Shown: positions 1 to 10,398 of the stretch, one piece after another | How positions within the stretch are numbered: position 1 is the first letter of the stretch | Layout of the letters: every line of letters starts with the position of its first letter | Source of the DNA: DATAAM01 sp036260075 | Lineage (GTDB): Bacteria; Actinomycetota; Acidimicrobiia; Acidimicrobiales; JAHWLA01 | Direction of reading: 5' to 3' | DNA length: 64,000 nt | NCBI GenBank assembly: GCA_036260075.1 | Contig: DATAAM010000066.1 | Coordinates: 7,921 to 71,920, forward strand | Program-made: the position numbers and the translations under genes | Notes under the pieces: generated by a model | What the model was told of the DNA's origin: nothing | Databases searched by the model: none | The model's input: only the letters and a program-made list of their open reading frames with translations

Positions 1-169
1 GGCGCAGCACGCCCGGTCGGTGAATTTCTCCTACGCAGATAGTAACAATCCGGCTACGCTCCATCATCCCCGGCACCCTGCCGATGCAAGCAGCGTGGCG
101 GGTGCCACACTTGGTTGACCGGCCGGCCGGCGGGGAACAGCGTCCCCACCGTTCGGCGTTGGAGAAGAC

Positions 170-430
170 ATGCACGAGCTGCTCGACGAGATCGGAGCCT
201 GGCGGAAGGCCCTCCGCACGGAGACCTACCTCAGCCCGTCCCGAGCGCAGGACCGCCTGTTCACCCTCTGGGGCGAGCTGCGCGACACGCCGGGGGCCGC
301 CATGGTCGAGCGGTGGCTCAGCCTCACGATCGAGCGTGACCTGTTCTCGGCCGTCGAGCTGGTCGAGTTCCTCGACGAGCTGGAGGCCTACCTCAAGCTG
401 CACCACTCGTCGCAGCCTGCATCCCGTTAA
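170..430 (+). CDS. Hypothetical small acidic protein
   Basis: No family recognised. The 86-residue product is rich in Glu, Asp and Leu, probably helical, and has no cysteine, signal peptide or membrane segment. The ATG has GGAG at 161-164, five bases away, so this gene is not leaderless, unlike many neighbours. It ends in TAA 30 nt before the methyltransferase start. The 169 bases before it hold nothing I recognise. It may be unrelated to the methyltransferase, which has its own promoter. Confidence 0.6.
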   Translation: MHELLDEIGAWRKALRTETYLSPSRAQDRLFTLWGELRDTPGAAMVERWLSLTIERDLFSAVELVEFLDELEAYLKLHHSSQPASR

Positions 431-453
431 GCGTCACACCCCCTGCGTACGCT
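431..453 (+). promoter_or_regulatory. GTCACAC-type promoter of the methyltransferase operon
   Basis: GCGTCACAC at 431-439, eight bases, then -10 TACGCT at 448-453, seven bases before the GTG at 461, so the mRNA is probably leaderless. The same element with the same spacing occurs at 40716-40738 and on the minus strand at 40008-40030. The layout matches the mycobacterial RecA-independent damage promoter (TTGTCRGTG-N8-TANNNT), although the GTG part reads CAC here. Confidence 0.55.
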
Positions 454-460
454 GTCCTTC

Positions 461-1804
461 GTGACCGTACGACGCCGCGCCACCGCCACCTCGGCCTTCG
501 GCGTGGGCAAGCGCGAGAACCACGACGCTCGGGGCTTCTACGCCCGCTTCACGCCGCCCGCGGTCACCAAGGACGAAACGGTCAACCCGCCCGATCCCGC
601 CTCGCTCGACCGCATCGTCTGCGGCGACGCCCGGTCCATGAAGGAGGTGGCCGACGCCTCCGTCGCCCTCGTCGTCACCTCGCCGCCCTACTTCGCGGGC
701 AAGGAGTACGAGACCGCCCTCGGCCAAGGGCACGTGCCCGCCTCCTACTTGGAGTACCTGGAGATGCTCCACGACGTCTTCCTGGAGTGCCGGCGCGTGC
801 TGGAGCCGGGCGGGCGCATCGCCGTCAACGTGGCCAACCTCGGGCGCAAGCCCTACCGGTCGCTGTCGGCCGACGTGATCTCGATCCTCCAAGACGACCT
901 CGGCCTGCTGCTGCGGGGCGAGATCGTGTGGCACAAGGCGCGGGGGGCGTCTGGCAGCTGCGCCTGGGGGTCGTTCCAGAGCGCCTCCAACCCGGTGCTG
1001 CGCGACCTCACCGAGCGCATCGTCGTGGCGGGCAAGGGACGGCTCGACCGGGCCGTCAAGCGGCCGGAGCGGGCCAAGCGGGGCCTCCCGGCGGTGGCCA
1101 CCATCTCCACCGACGAGTTCATGGAGGCCACGCTCGACGTGTGGGAGATCCCGCCGGAGAGCGCCACCCGGGTGGGGCACCCGGCCCCGTTCCCGGTGGA
1201 GCTCCCCCGCCGGGTCATCGAGCTCTACACCTACGAGGGCGACCTCGTGCTCGACCCGTTCATGGGCTCGGGCAGCACCGCCGTGGCCGCCGTGCGCAGC
1301 GGTCGCCACTACGTGGGCTACGACACCGACCCCGAGTACGTGGCCGCCGCCGAAGCCCGGGTGGCACGGGAGGGCCGGGAGCCGTCTGTGCCTTCCGGGA
1401 GCGCGGTCGACGCCGCCAAGGCCCTGCTGCGCGAGGCGGGCCTCCACGTGCCCGATCCCCCACCGCGTCGCTCCGAGGCCGACCTCGTGGCCGTCGACCG
1501 CCAAGGCGGCGAGTGGCACGTGTTGGTGGCGGGCGGCTTCGGCACAGTGCGGGGCGGCCTGCGTCGGGCCGACGTGCTGTGGCGCACGTTGGGCCGGGCG
1601 GCCACCTTGGCCCAGGCCGTGGGCGCCCAACGCGTGCTCGTGCTCACCACGGAGGCGCCGGTCCGCTCCACGGCGGGGGCCGCCGCCGTCCGCTCGTTGC
1701 AGGGGATCGCCTTCGCCCACGTGCTGGTGCTGGGCGACCCGGCCGCCGTCGAGCAGCTGCAGGCACTCGTGCCCGCCGGCCGCGGGCGTCGCCGCCGCTC
1801 CTGA
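461..1804 (+). CDS. Beta-class DNA methyltransferase (N4-cytosine/N6-adenine)
   Basis: SAM-dependent site-specific DNA methyltransferase. Catalytic motif IV (SPPY, residues 74-77) comes before the SAM-binding motif I (DPFMGSGS, about 265-272), which is the beta-class order. The C-terminal ~130 residues are an extra domain with an E-A-D ... E-W-H-V-L-V pattern and hydrophobic strands. This resembles a degenerate PD-(D/E)XK fold without the lysine (inference). The GTG start fits the leaderless promoter at 431-453. A putative restriction partner begins 4 nt after the stop, so this is probably a restriction-modification operon. An orphan regulatory methylase is the alternative. Confidence 0.85.
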   Translation: MTVRRRATATSAFGVGKRENHDARGFYARFTPPAVTKDETVNPPDPASLDRIVCGDARSMKEVADASVALVVTSPPYFAGKEYETALGQGHVPASYLEYLEMLHDVFLECRRVLEPGGRIAVNVANLGRKPYRSLSADVISILQDDLGLLLRGEIVWHKARGASGSCAWGSFQSASNPVLRDLTERIVVAGKGRLDRAVKRPERAKRGLPAVATISTDEFMEATLDVWEIPPESATRVGHPAPFPVELPRRVIELYTYEGDLVLDPFMGSGSTAVAAVRSGRHYVGYDTDPEYVAAAEARVAREGREPSVPSGSAVDAAKALLREAGLHVPDPPPRRSEADLVAVDRQGGEWHVLVAGGFGTVRGGLRRADVLWRTLGRAATLAQAVGAQRVLVLTTEAPVRSTAGAAAVRSLQGIAFAHVLVLGDPAAVEQLQALVPAGRGRRRRS

Positions 1805-1808
1805 TCGC

Positions 1809-2820
1809 ATGCCGGCAGTGCGCACCGAGGTCACCGAGCTGGTGACGGGCCTCGGCATGCTCGGGCTGTCGTCGGTCGAGGCGGCGGTGGCGGCGCGCCC
1901 CGAGCAGCTCCACAACGTGCCAGGCGAGGTGTGGGACCGGGTGGTGGCGGGCGTGGCCGACCGCCGCTACCGCCAGGAGGTGGCCGCGGCCTGGGCCAAC
2001 GGCCAGGCGTTCCTGGCCGCGGCACAGGGGCTGCGGGGGCGGCGGCCCCTGCTGGTGGAGTGGCGGGGGCCCACCAAGGCACCGGGCGACGAGGTGGTGC
2101 CCGCCGACCTGCGGGTCGACCACGTCTACCTGGTGAGCTGCAAGTACCTGTCGCGGGTGCTGGCCAACGCCTCGCCGTGGCACGTGTTCGAGCACCTGTT
2201 GCGGGGCGGGCCGCGGGCGCGGGCGGGCGACTGGTTCGCCGAGGTGGCCCCCGAGGCCTACCAGTCGCTGTACGCGGCGGCGCGGCTGGCGCTCCCGGGC
2301 GACCTCGGGCTGCCGCCGTACGCCGCCGACCTCACGCCTGCCCACCGAGCGGTGCTGCGGCAGGCGCTGGCGGCCCGGCAATGGCCTGCGGAGGTGCAGC
2401 CCGCGGCGCGGGCGTGGGCCTGCGAGGTGGCGCGGGCGTCGGCGGCGCGGTGGCGGGCGGCGCTCTCCTCCAAGGCCGAGAAGGAGGCGATGCTGTGGCG
2501 GCTGCTGCGCATCGGCAGCGGCCCCCTACTTCGTGCTGGGCACCGGCGACGAGCGGCCGCTGCGCCTCCGCATCGCCACGCCGTGGGACTGGCGCCAGGC
2601 TTGGGACCTGCGCCGCTTCGACGTGTGGGGCGACGAGGCGGGCCAGCCGGTGGTGCGGTGGACGGCCGTGGTGCGCGACCGGCGCACGGCCGAGGACCAC
2701 GGGGTGGAAGGCCACGTCGAGGTGCGCTGGAGCCACGGCCGCTTCGCGGGCCGGCCCGAGGCCAAGGTCTACCTCGACACCCCCCACCACCGCGTGCCCG
2801 GCTACGTCACCATCGCCTGA
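1809..2820 (+). pseudogene. Putative restriction-endonuclease partner, frameshifted
   Basis: The frame opened at ATG 1809 reads sensibly to about codon 238 and then becomes low-complexity. The correct continuation lies in another frame (VLGTGDERPLRLRIATPWDW... to a TGA ending at 2820). Removing one C from the CCCCC run at about 2522-2526 joins them into one ~336-residue protein (...GSGPYFVLGTG...). The middle contains DLRVDHVYLVSCKY, reminiscent of a PD-(D/E)XK nuclease core, but no catalytic set is certain. It starts 4 nt after the methyltransferase, so a restriction role is inferred from context. The shift may be a sequencing error, real inactivation or +1 slippage. Confidence 0.6.
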
Positions 2821-2853
2821 CCCCCCGCCCCCACTTTTCTCCGCAAATACGGG

Positions 2854-2869
2854 CCTAGGTGTACTGACC
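2854..2869 (+). repeat. Left end of IS481-type element with target duplication
   Basis: CCTAGGTGTACTGACC, the exact reverse complement of 3893-3908. The outer six bases CCTAGG are read as the target-site duplication and TGTACTGACC as the left terminal inverted repeat. Confidence 0.8.
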
Positions 2870-3902
2870 ACGACCCTTGTTGACAGGAAGGGTCCGCCGA
2901 TGAGGTGAGCCCCCGCGGCGAGTGTGGAGCTGTCTAACGGCACCCACTCGCACACGGAGGCTCCCATGCACGGTAACGCCCGACTCACCCCGCTCGGCCG
3001 ACTGGCGCTCGTGATGCGCATCGAGTCGGGACGACCGGTCGCCCACGTCGCTGCCGAGATGGCCGTCTCGAGGCCCACGGCCTACAAGTGGTGGCGCCGC
3101 TGGCGCGTCGAGGGCGTGGCGGGGCTGGCAGATCGGCCCAGCCGGGCCCTCCGGTGCCCGCACAGGACGGACCCGGCCACCGAGGCGGCCGTCGCCCAGC
3201 TGCGCCGGGAGCTCAAGCTCGGCCCGGTGCGAATCGCCGCCCGCCTCGGCCTCGTCGCCTCCACCGTGCACCGCGTGCTGTGTCGGCTCGGTCTCAACAG
3301 GCTGTCGTGGCTCGACCGACCCACCGGTCGCGTGATCCGGCGCATCGAGACCACGCGCCCGGGCGAGTTGGTCCACGTCGACGTGAAGAAGCTGGGCCGC
3401 ATCCCCGACGGTGGCGGCTGGCGTGTGCGCGGCCGCTCCGCGGAGACCCACCACAGGAACCACCGCGTCGGCTACGCCTACCTCCACAGCGCCGTCGACG
3501 CCCACAGCCGCCTGGCCTACACCGAGGCCCTCGACGACGAGCGGGCGCCGACCTGCGCCGCCTTCTGGCGGCGGGCCGCCGGGTTCTTCGCAGGTCACGG
3601 GATCGCCGTCGAGGCCGTGCTCACCGACAACGCCTGGGCCTACCGGTTCCGTCGGTTCGCCGAGGCGCTCGACGGGGTCGAGCACCGCTTCATCCGGCCG
3701 CACCGGCCGCAGACCAACGGCAAGGTGGAGCGCTTCCATCGCACCCTGGCCGAGGAGTGGGCCTACGTCCGGCCCTACTCCTCGGAGGCCGAGCGGCTCG
3801 CCGCACTGGACGAGTGGCTCCACGTCTACAACCATCACCGGCACCACACCGCCGTCGGCGGCCCGCCCATCAGCCGCGTCAACAACGCGGCGGGTCAGTA
3901 CA
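2860..3902 (+). mobile_element. IS481-family insertion sequence, complete
   Basis: A 1043-bp element bounded by inverted repeats TGTACTGACC and GGTCAGTACA and flanked by CCTAGG at 2854-2859 and 3903-3908. A six-base NCTAGN duplication is the known target habit of IS481. It carries one intact DDE transposase. It landed between the frameshifted restriction-like gene and a minus-strand gene whose stop codon is in the CTAG target, so neither reading frame is cut. Confidence 0.88.
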
Positions 3903-3907
3903 CCTAG
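2966..3907 (+). CDS. IS481-family DDE transposase
   Basis: Catalyses transposition of the surrounding element. The 313 residues carry an N-terminal helix-turn-helix region (about 15-60, with SRPTAYKWWRRW) and an RNase-H-like core with catalytic D139 (HVDV), D221 (LTDNAW) and E255 (GKVERFH). The ATG at 2966 has GGAGG at 2956-2960, five bases away. The upstream GTG at 2924 has no such site. The TAG stop (3905-3907) lies outside the right terminal repeat, in the CCTAGG duplication, so the target site supplies the stop codon. The gene looks intact and potentially active. Confidence 0.92.
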   Translation: MHGNARLTPLGRLALVMRIESGRPVAHVAAEMAVSRPTAYKWWRRWRVEGVAGLADRPSRALRCPHRTDPATEAAVAQLRRELKLGPVRIAARLGLVASTVHRVLCRLGLNRLSWLDRPTGRVIRRIETTRPGELVHVDVKKLGRIPDGGGWRVRGRSAETHHRNHRVGYAYLHSAVDAHSRLAYTEALDDERAPTCAAFWRRAAGFFAGHGIAVEAVLTDNAWAYRFRRFAEALDGVEHRFIRPHRPQTNGKVERFHRTLAEEWAYVRPYSSEAERLAALDEWLHVYNHHRHHTAVGGPPISRVNNAAGQYT

Positions 3908-3908
3908 G
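3893..3908 (-). repeat. Right end of IS481-type element with target duplication
   Basis: GGTCAGTACACCTAGG, a perfect 16-base inverted copy of 2854-2869. The CTAG here provides stop codons on both strands: plus for the transposase, minus for the 62-residue gene. Confidence 0.8.
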
Positions 3909-4092
3909 GCGCCGGATCCGCGAAGAAAACGGTGCCGTCAGGACCGAAGAGCTCGGCGGCCATGGCCTCGGCCGCCGGCCCTTCGTCGGGGCCGCCCACG
4001 AAGCCCGCCGCCCGCACCCCCTCGGTCCGCAATGCCGCCACCCGATCGGCCACGGCCTCCGCATCCGCACCCAGCACGACGACGCCGCTCAT
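3904..4092 (-). CDS. Hypothetical 62-residue protein
   Basis: No family recognised. The short Ala/Gly/Val-rich product (MSGVVVLGADAEAVADRVAA...) looks like a beta-alpha unit with a GGPDEGP loop. It starts in a 4-nt ATGA overlap with the preceding gene, so it is probably translationally coupled. Its TAG stop falls in the CTAG used as IS481 target. The uninterrupted target would give the same stop, so the insertion left this gene whole. Confidence 0.55.
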   Translation of the reverse strand: MSGVVVLGADAEAVADRVAALRTEGVRAAGFVGGPDEGPAAEAMAAELFGPDGTVFFADPAP

Positions 4093-4676
4093 TCCACCCC
4101 GGCTCGGCCTTCCACGGCGTCGGCCATCTCGCGCAGCACGAGGGCGGCCTCGGCGGTGGCCTCGGGCGAGCCCCACGTGCCGTCGGGGCGCTGCGTCTCA
4201 CACAGCAGGTCGGCCACCCGCTCCGTCGTGGCCAGGAAGGCCTCGTCGCCGGTGACGCTGTAGAGCAGGGCGGCACCCCAGCCCACCCGCCACGCCTCCG
4301 GGCCGTCCCACACGTCGTCGCCCAGCGCCACCACCAGGTCGTGCAGCTCGACGGCGGCGTCGAGGTCGGCGTCGTCGCCCCACAGCTCGAAGGCCCGGGC
4401 CAGGAACCCCACCGCCGTCCCCAACATGCCGAAGGGCTGCGGGCCCGCGTGCGCCGCCACCACCAGGCCGGGCGCCGCCGACACGCCGGGCACGTCGTCG
4501 GGCTGCGACTCCACCACCGAGCGGCACACCCGGGCCGCCTCGCGAGCCGTCGCCTCGTCGCCCGCGTCCAGCGCCGCCAGCCCGGCCACCGCCGAGCGCA
4601 GGTCGCCGTCCACCACCTTCGGGGCCGCCGAGCCGGCCCGGCGACGCCACTCCTCCGGCGTGGTGACCGCCCGCAC
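4089..4676 (-). CDS. Alpha/alpha-toroid (terpene-cyclase-like fold) protein
   Basis: The 195-residue product has a C-terminal half of paired helices ending in a LCETQRPDGTWGSPEATAEAAL-type segment. This resembles the QW-like repeats of prenyltransferase/squalene-cyclase toroids and of some glycosidase folds. No DxDD or metal-binding catalytic motif is visible, so an enzymatic role is not supported. GTG start, 4 nt after the gamma carbonic anhydrase stop. It is the middle gene of a three-gene minus-strand operon. Confidence 0.5.
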   Translation of the reverse strand: MRAVTTPEEWRRRAGSAAPKVVDGDLRSAVAGLAALDAGDEATAREAARVCRSVVESQPDDVPGVSAAPGLVVAAHAGPQPFGMLGTAVGFLARAFELWGDDADLDAAVELHDLVVALGDDVWDGPEAWRVGWGAALLYSVTGDEAFLATTERVADLLCETQRPDGTWGSPEATAEAALVLREMADAVEGRAGVE

Positions 4677-4680
4677 GGCC

Positions 4681-5199
4681 TCAGCCCACCCGCCGCAGCT
4701 CGGCCCGGTAGCGGCGACCGTTCTCGACGTAGAGGGCGACCCCCCGGCGCACGAACCCCTCGGCCACCGCGTCCGTGCGCAGCGAGGCGGGGACGCCCAG
4801 CGCCATGGCGAACGACGGCACCTCCATGCCGTTGGGCACCAACGCCCCCGCGCCGACCAGCGCGTGCGAGCGAACCACCGCCTCGTGCAGCACGACCGAT
4901 CCCGAGCCCACCAGCGAGAACGGCTCGACGGTGCAGCCTTCGAGGTGGGCGACGTGCCCGACGATGCAGTCGCTCCCGATCACCGTGGCCAGCTCGGCGG
5001 TGGCGTGCACCACCGTGCCGTCCTGCACGGAGGTGCGCGGCCCCACCTCGATGCGCCCGTAGTCGCCGCGCAGCACGGCACCGGGCCACACCGACGCCTC
5101 GGGGCCGATCGACACGTCGCCGATGACGACGGCGTCGGGATGCACGAAGGCTTCGGCCGAGACCTCGGGTGTGCGGTCGCCGATCGCGTACAGCGGCAT
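4681..5199 (-). CDS. Gamma-type carbonic anhydrase family protein
   Basis: Left-handed beta-helix protein of 172 residues built from hexapeptide repeats (IGDVSIGPEASVWPGAVLRGDYGRIEVG...). Candidate zinc histidines sit in DGTVVHA and GHVAHLEGC, the usual positions in the gamma-CA/YrdA family. Many such proteins lack proven hydration activity, so the function is by family. The start is leaderless: -10 TAGCCT on the minus strand at 5208-5213, eight bases before the ATG. Divergent from the oligopeptidase with a 19-bp gap. Confidence 0.85.
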   Translation of the reverse strand: MPLYAIGDRTPEVSAEAFVHPDAVVIGDVSIGPEASVWPGAVLRGDYGRIEVGPRTSVQDGTVVHATAELATVIGSDCIVGHVAHLEGCTVEPFSLVGSGSVVLHEAVVRSHALVGAGALVPNGMEVPSFAMALGVPASLRTDAVAEGFVRRGVALYVENGRRYRAELRRVG

Positions 5200-5207
5200 G
5201 GGGTGAC

Positions 5208-5213
5208 AGGCTA
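5208..5213 (-). promoter_or_regulatory. -10 box of gamma carbonic anhydrase operon
   Basis: TAGCCT on the minus strand, eight bases before the ATG at 5199, implying a leaderless transcript. Confidence 0.5.
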
Positions 5214-5218
5214 CGTGG

Positions 5219-7254
<2,036 letters not shown>

Positions 7255-7258
<4 letters not shown>

Positions 7259-9054
7259 AGCTCGGTCTCGGCCTCCACGACCACGCCTTCGCGCAGGTCG
7301 ACCACGTGCGGCTCGGCCTTCTGCAGCACGGCGATGATGTCCTCGCCGATGAGCTCGTCGTGCTCGAGCAGCGCGTCGCGCAGGGCCTCAACCAGGTGCC
7401 GGTTCTCCGACAGCATCTTGGTGACCTCGTCCTTCGCCGCCGCGAGGATCGACTCCACCGCGTCGCGGGTGCGGTCGTCGGAGAGCACCTTGGTGACGAC
7501 GTTGGCCCCGGGCGGCCCCGCCGCCGCCTCCAGCGAGATGAGCGAGCCGGCCATGCCGAAGCTGCCGACCATCTGGGCCGCTGCCGACGTGGCCGCCTGG
7601 AGGTCGCCGCCGGGCCCGCTGCTCGACTCGCCGAAGAACAGCTCCTCGGCCACCATGCCACCGAAGGCGATCTGGATCAGCGACTCGATCTCCGACTTCG
7701 TGCGGGTGTAGCGCTCCTCCAGCTCGGAGTGCGCCAGGAGCCCGAGCGCTTGGCCCCGCTTGATGATCGAGAGGACCTCGAGCTTGCGGCCCTTGCCCAC
7801 CAGGTAGGCGACGGTGGCATGGCCCGCCTCGTGGGTGGCGATCGTGCGCCGCTCGGCCTCGGTGTACTCCACCGGTTGCTTGAGGCCCAGCTCCTCGGTC
7901 ATGCGGGCCTGCTGGATGTCGTCCCAGTTGAGGCGAGAGCCGCCGCGGCGCAGCGCCCACACCAGCGCTTCGTCGAGCAGGTGCTCGATCATCACCGGCG
8001 AGTAGCCGAACGTCATGGCGGCCAGCGTGTCGCGCGCCTCCGGCCGGTCGAGGTCGGCGTCGTGCGCCTTCTTGGCCAGGTAGTAGTCGATGATCTCCCG
8101 CCGTCCCGACCGGCTGGGCAGGTCGAAGTAGATCGAGCGGTCGAAGCGCCCCGGCCGCAGCAGCGCGGGGTCGAGGTCGTCCTTGCGGTTGGTGGCCCCG
8201 ATGACCAGGAGGTTGGCGGGCTCGGGGACCGGCTTGCGCAGCTGGCGGTGGGCGGGCAGCCAGCGGTTGAGCTGGTCGATGAACCACCCCTGGAAGCGCT
8301 GGCCGCCGGTGGGCTGGTCGAACGACTGGAGCTGGATGAGCAGCTCGTTCACCACGCCCGAGATGCCCTCGCGGCCGCCGCCCGATCCCATGCCTTGGCG
8401 GGCCGAGCCGATGGCGTCGATCTCCTCGATGAAGCCGACGGCGCCGCCCTCGCGGCGTGCCGCCGTGCGCATGGCCTTGAAGTAGTTGCGGATCTTGCGG
8501 TTGGTCTGGCCGTAGTACATCGACTGGAACGCCGACGACGACACGAAGAAGAACGGCACGCCCGCCTCGCGTGCCATGGCCTTGGCGAGGTAGGTCTTGC
8601 CGGTGCCGGGCGGCCCCTCGAAGAGGATGGCCCGCCGGGCCGTGCCGCCCATCCGCTCCTTGAACGTGCGGTGGGCGAGGAAGAGGTTGAGCGTCTTCAC
8701 CACTTCCTCGACGACGACGGGCATGCCCTTCACGTCGTCGAAGGACGTCGTGAGCTCCGACGGCCGGTAGAGGACGTGGGGCGATCGGCCCGCCGCCAAC
8801 AGCGGCACCAGCAGCACCGCGCCCAGCAGCACCACGAGGATCAGGGCGGGCATGAGCTCGACGGGCACGGGGTTGCGGATGCCGAACTTCACCGGGTTGC
8901 CTGTGGCGAAGCGCACCCACATCCACAGCGTGAGCGGCGTCAGGACGAAGGCCAACCGGGTCAAGCGCGACTGGCGGTTGCGCTCACGGGTGACGGCGAC
9001 ATCGGCCGCCGCGTCACGGAGCACTGCTGCCTGTCCGATCCGTTTGAGGTCCAT
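7255..9054 (-). CDS. ftsH: FtsH-like membrane AAA+ zinc metalloprotease
   Basis: About 599 residues. Two N-terminal hydrophobic segments (about 30-50 and 65-85) are followed by an AAA+ module with Walker A GPPGTGKT, Walker B GFIEEIDAIG and arginine-finger region DPALLRPGRFDR, then a peptidase domain with HEAGH (about 410) and the distal zinc ligand region GPGGDLQAAT. Walker B carries E where FtsH usually has D (FIDEIDA), and the extracytoplasmic loop is short, so this is a divergent paralog. ATG 9054 has GGAG seven bases upstream. ATG 9087 is an alternative without such a site. Confidence 0.82.
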
Positions 9055-9153
9055 GGCCACGCTCCGTCCCGTTCCTTGGCCACTCATTGTGGCAAACGAA
9101 CGAGGGCCGGGACAGCCCCAGTACGGGGGAATTCCGACCGGCTTGGTCGGGTT

Positions 9154-9159
9154 TACACT
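9154..9159 (+). promoter_or_regulatory. -10 box, leaderless promoter
   Basis: TACACT six bases before the ATG at 9166. No ribosome binding site is present between them. Confidence 0.55.
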
Positions 9160-9165
9160 GGTGCC

Positions 9166-9897
9166 ATGCCCGGCACCCCGCCTCCCATCGACCCCCGGGG
9201 CCCCCGCTTCAACCAAGCGGTGCTCACGGCGGCGCTCGTCGCCGGGTTCCTGGCCGACGCCCGCTGGGTGGTGCCGGTGTGGGCCGGGGTCCTGTTCCTG
9301 GGCGCCGCCTTCGGGCCCCGCTACGGGCCGTTCCTCCGCCTCTACGCCGACGTGGTGCGCCCACGGCTGCGCCCGCCCGCCGACCTCGAGGATCCCCGCC
9401 CGCCCCGCTTCGCCGCCGCCGTGGGGGTGGCCTTCCTGGTGGCCGCCGCCGTGGCGTTCGCAGCGGGCGCTGTGGGCCTGGGTTGGGCGCTGGCCTTGGT
9501 GGTGGCCGCCTTGGCGGCGTTGGCCGCCGTCACCGGCATCTGCGTGGGTTGCGAGATCTACCTGTGGCTGGTGCTGGGACGGCGCAAGGCCACCGGGGCC
9601 GCGGCGCGGGTGCCCGCCCACATCGTCGACGGCGCCGAGCGCACGTGGGTGGTGTTCACCACGCCGTACTGCGCCTCGTGCGGGCCGGTCGCCGAACGGC
9701 TGCGGGCGGGCGACCCGGGCGCTCGGGTGGTGACCGTCGACGCCACCGAGGACCCCGACCTGGCCGACGCCTTCGCCGTGCGTCGGGCGCCCACCGTGCT
9801 GCTGGCCGACGCCGCGGGCGAGGTGCAGGCCCGCCTGGTGGGGCCGGCCGCGGTGGAAGGCTACGTGAAGGCGGGCCGCTCCACGGCCGCCCGCTGA
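9166..9897 (+). CDS. DUF4395 membrane protein fused to a thioredoxin-like domain
   Basis: The N-terminal ~145 residues are a DUF4395 unit with DPRGPRFNQAV and several membrane helices, ending in the family's GICVGCEIYLWL segment. The rest is a thioredoxin-like domain with a C-A-S-C motif (FTTPYCASCGPVAERL) and a cis-proline-like RRAPTVLL. It probably acts in membrane-linked thiol-disulfide chemistry. The C-terminal 37 nt overlap the convergent rfbC gene. Leaderless start. Confidence 0.8.
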   Translation: MPGTPPPIDPRGPRFNQAVLTAALVAGFLADARWVVPVWAGVLFLGAAFGPRYGPFLRLYADVVRPRLRPPADLEDPRPPRFAAAVGVAFLVAAAVAFAAGAVGLGWALALVVAALAALAAVTGICVGCEIYLWLVLGRRKATGAAARVPAHIVDGAERTWVVFTTPYCASCGPVAERLRAGDPGARVVTVDATEDPDLADAFAVRRAPTVLLADAAGEVQARLVGPAAVEGYVKAGRSTAAR

Positions 9898-10394
9898 GGC
9901 AGCGAGCGGTCGCGGCCCGACAGCACCGGGTCGGCCACGCCCCAGTCGGCGCCGACCTCGGGGTCGTCCCAGGCCACGCCCAGCTCGTCGTCGGGGTCGT
10001 AGTAGCCGTCCACGAGGTAGGTGAGCACCACGTCGGTGAGCGCGGCGAACCCGTGGCCTACGCCGGGCGGGATGTACAGCCCGGTGGGCTCCCCGCCGTC
10101 GAGGTCGAGCATGAGCGTCGCACCCTCGGTGGGCGACCCCACCCGCAGGTCGTGGAGGACGACCCGGGCCCGGCCCGACACCACGTGCCAGTAGTCGGCC
10201 TGGCGCCGGTGGAAGTGCAGGCCCACGACCGCGCCTGCCTGCTTCTCGGAGCGGTTCGCCTGCACCATCTCGCGAGCGCCCGGGACCCACTCGCGCCGGT
10301 ACGTCTCCACGAACCGCCCACGAGCGTCGCCGTGGGCGTCGAGGCCGACGACGAAGACGCCCTCGATCGCCTCGGCCTTGTCGACGGTGGGCAC
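9861..10394 (-). CDS. rfbC: dTDP-4-dehydrorhamnose 3,5-epimerase-like protein
   Basis: Cupin-fold sugar epimerase of 177 residues. RGRFVETYRREW near the N-terminus, the GLHFHRRQADYWHVVSGRA strand with the catalytic histidine region, then LHDLRVGSPT and IPPGVGHGF are family signatures. It would make dTDP-L-rhamnose precursors for the cell envelope, but no rfbA, B or D lies nearby. Here it sits at the end of a flavin reductase-mauE-rfbC run, 4 nt after mauE. GTG start. Confidence 0.82.
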   Translation of the reverse strand: MPTVDKAEAIEGVFVVGLDAHGDARGRFVETYRREWVPGAREMVQANRSEKQAGAVVGLHFHRRQADYWHVVSGRARVVLHDLRVGSPTEGATLMLDLDGGEPTGLYIPPGVGHGFAALTDVVLTYLVDGYYDPDDELGVAWDDPEVGADWGVADPVLSGRDRSLPQRAAVERPAFT

Positions 10395-10398
10395 GCGG

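Noticed and set aside
434..1915. Long minus-strand open frame opposite the methyltransferase
   Set aside because: Arg/His/Gly-rich antisense shadow of a gene with clear motifs; high GC creates such frames.
3411..5126. Long plus-strand frame over the transposase and the carbonic anhydrase genes
   Set aside because: Composed of Pro/Arg/Ser-rich sequence and covers several well-supported genes on both strands.
9055..10290. N-terminal extension of the FtsH-like frame
   Set aside because: Crosses the DUF4395 gene and its promoter; low-complexity; a good start with GGAG exists at 9054.
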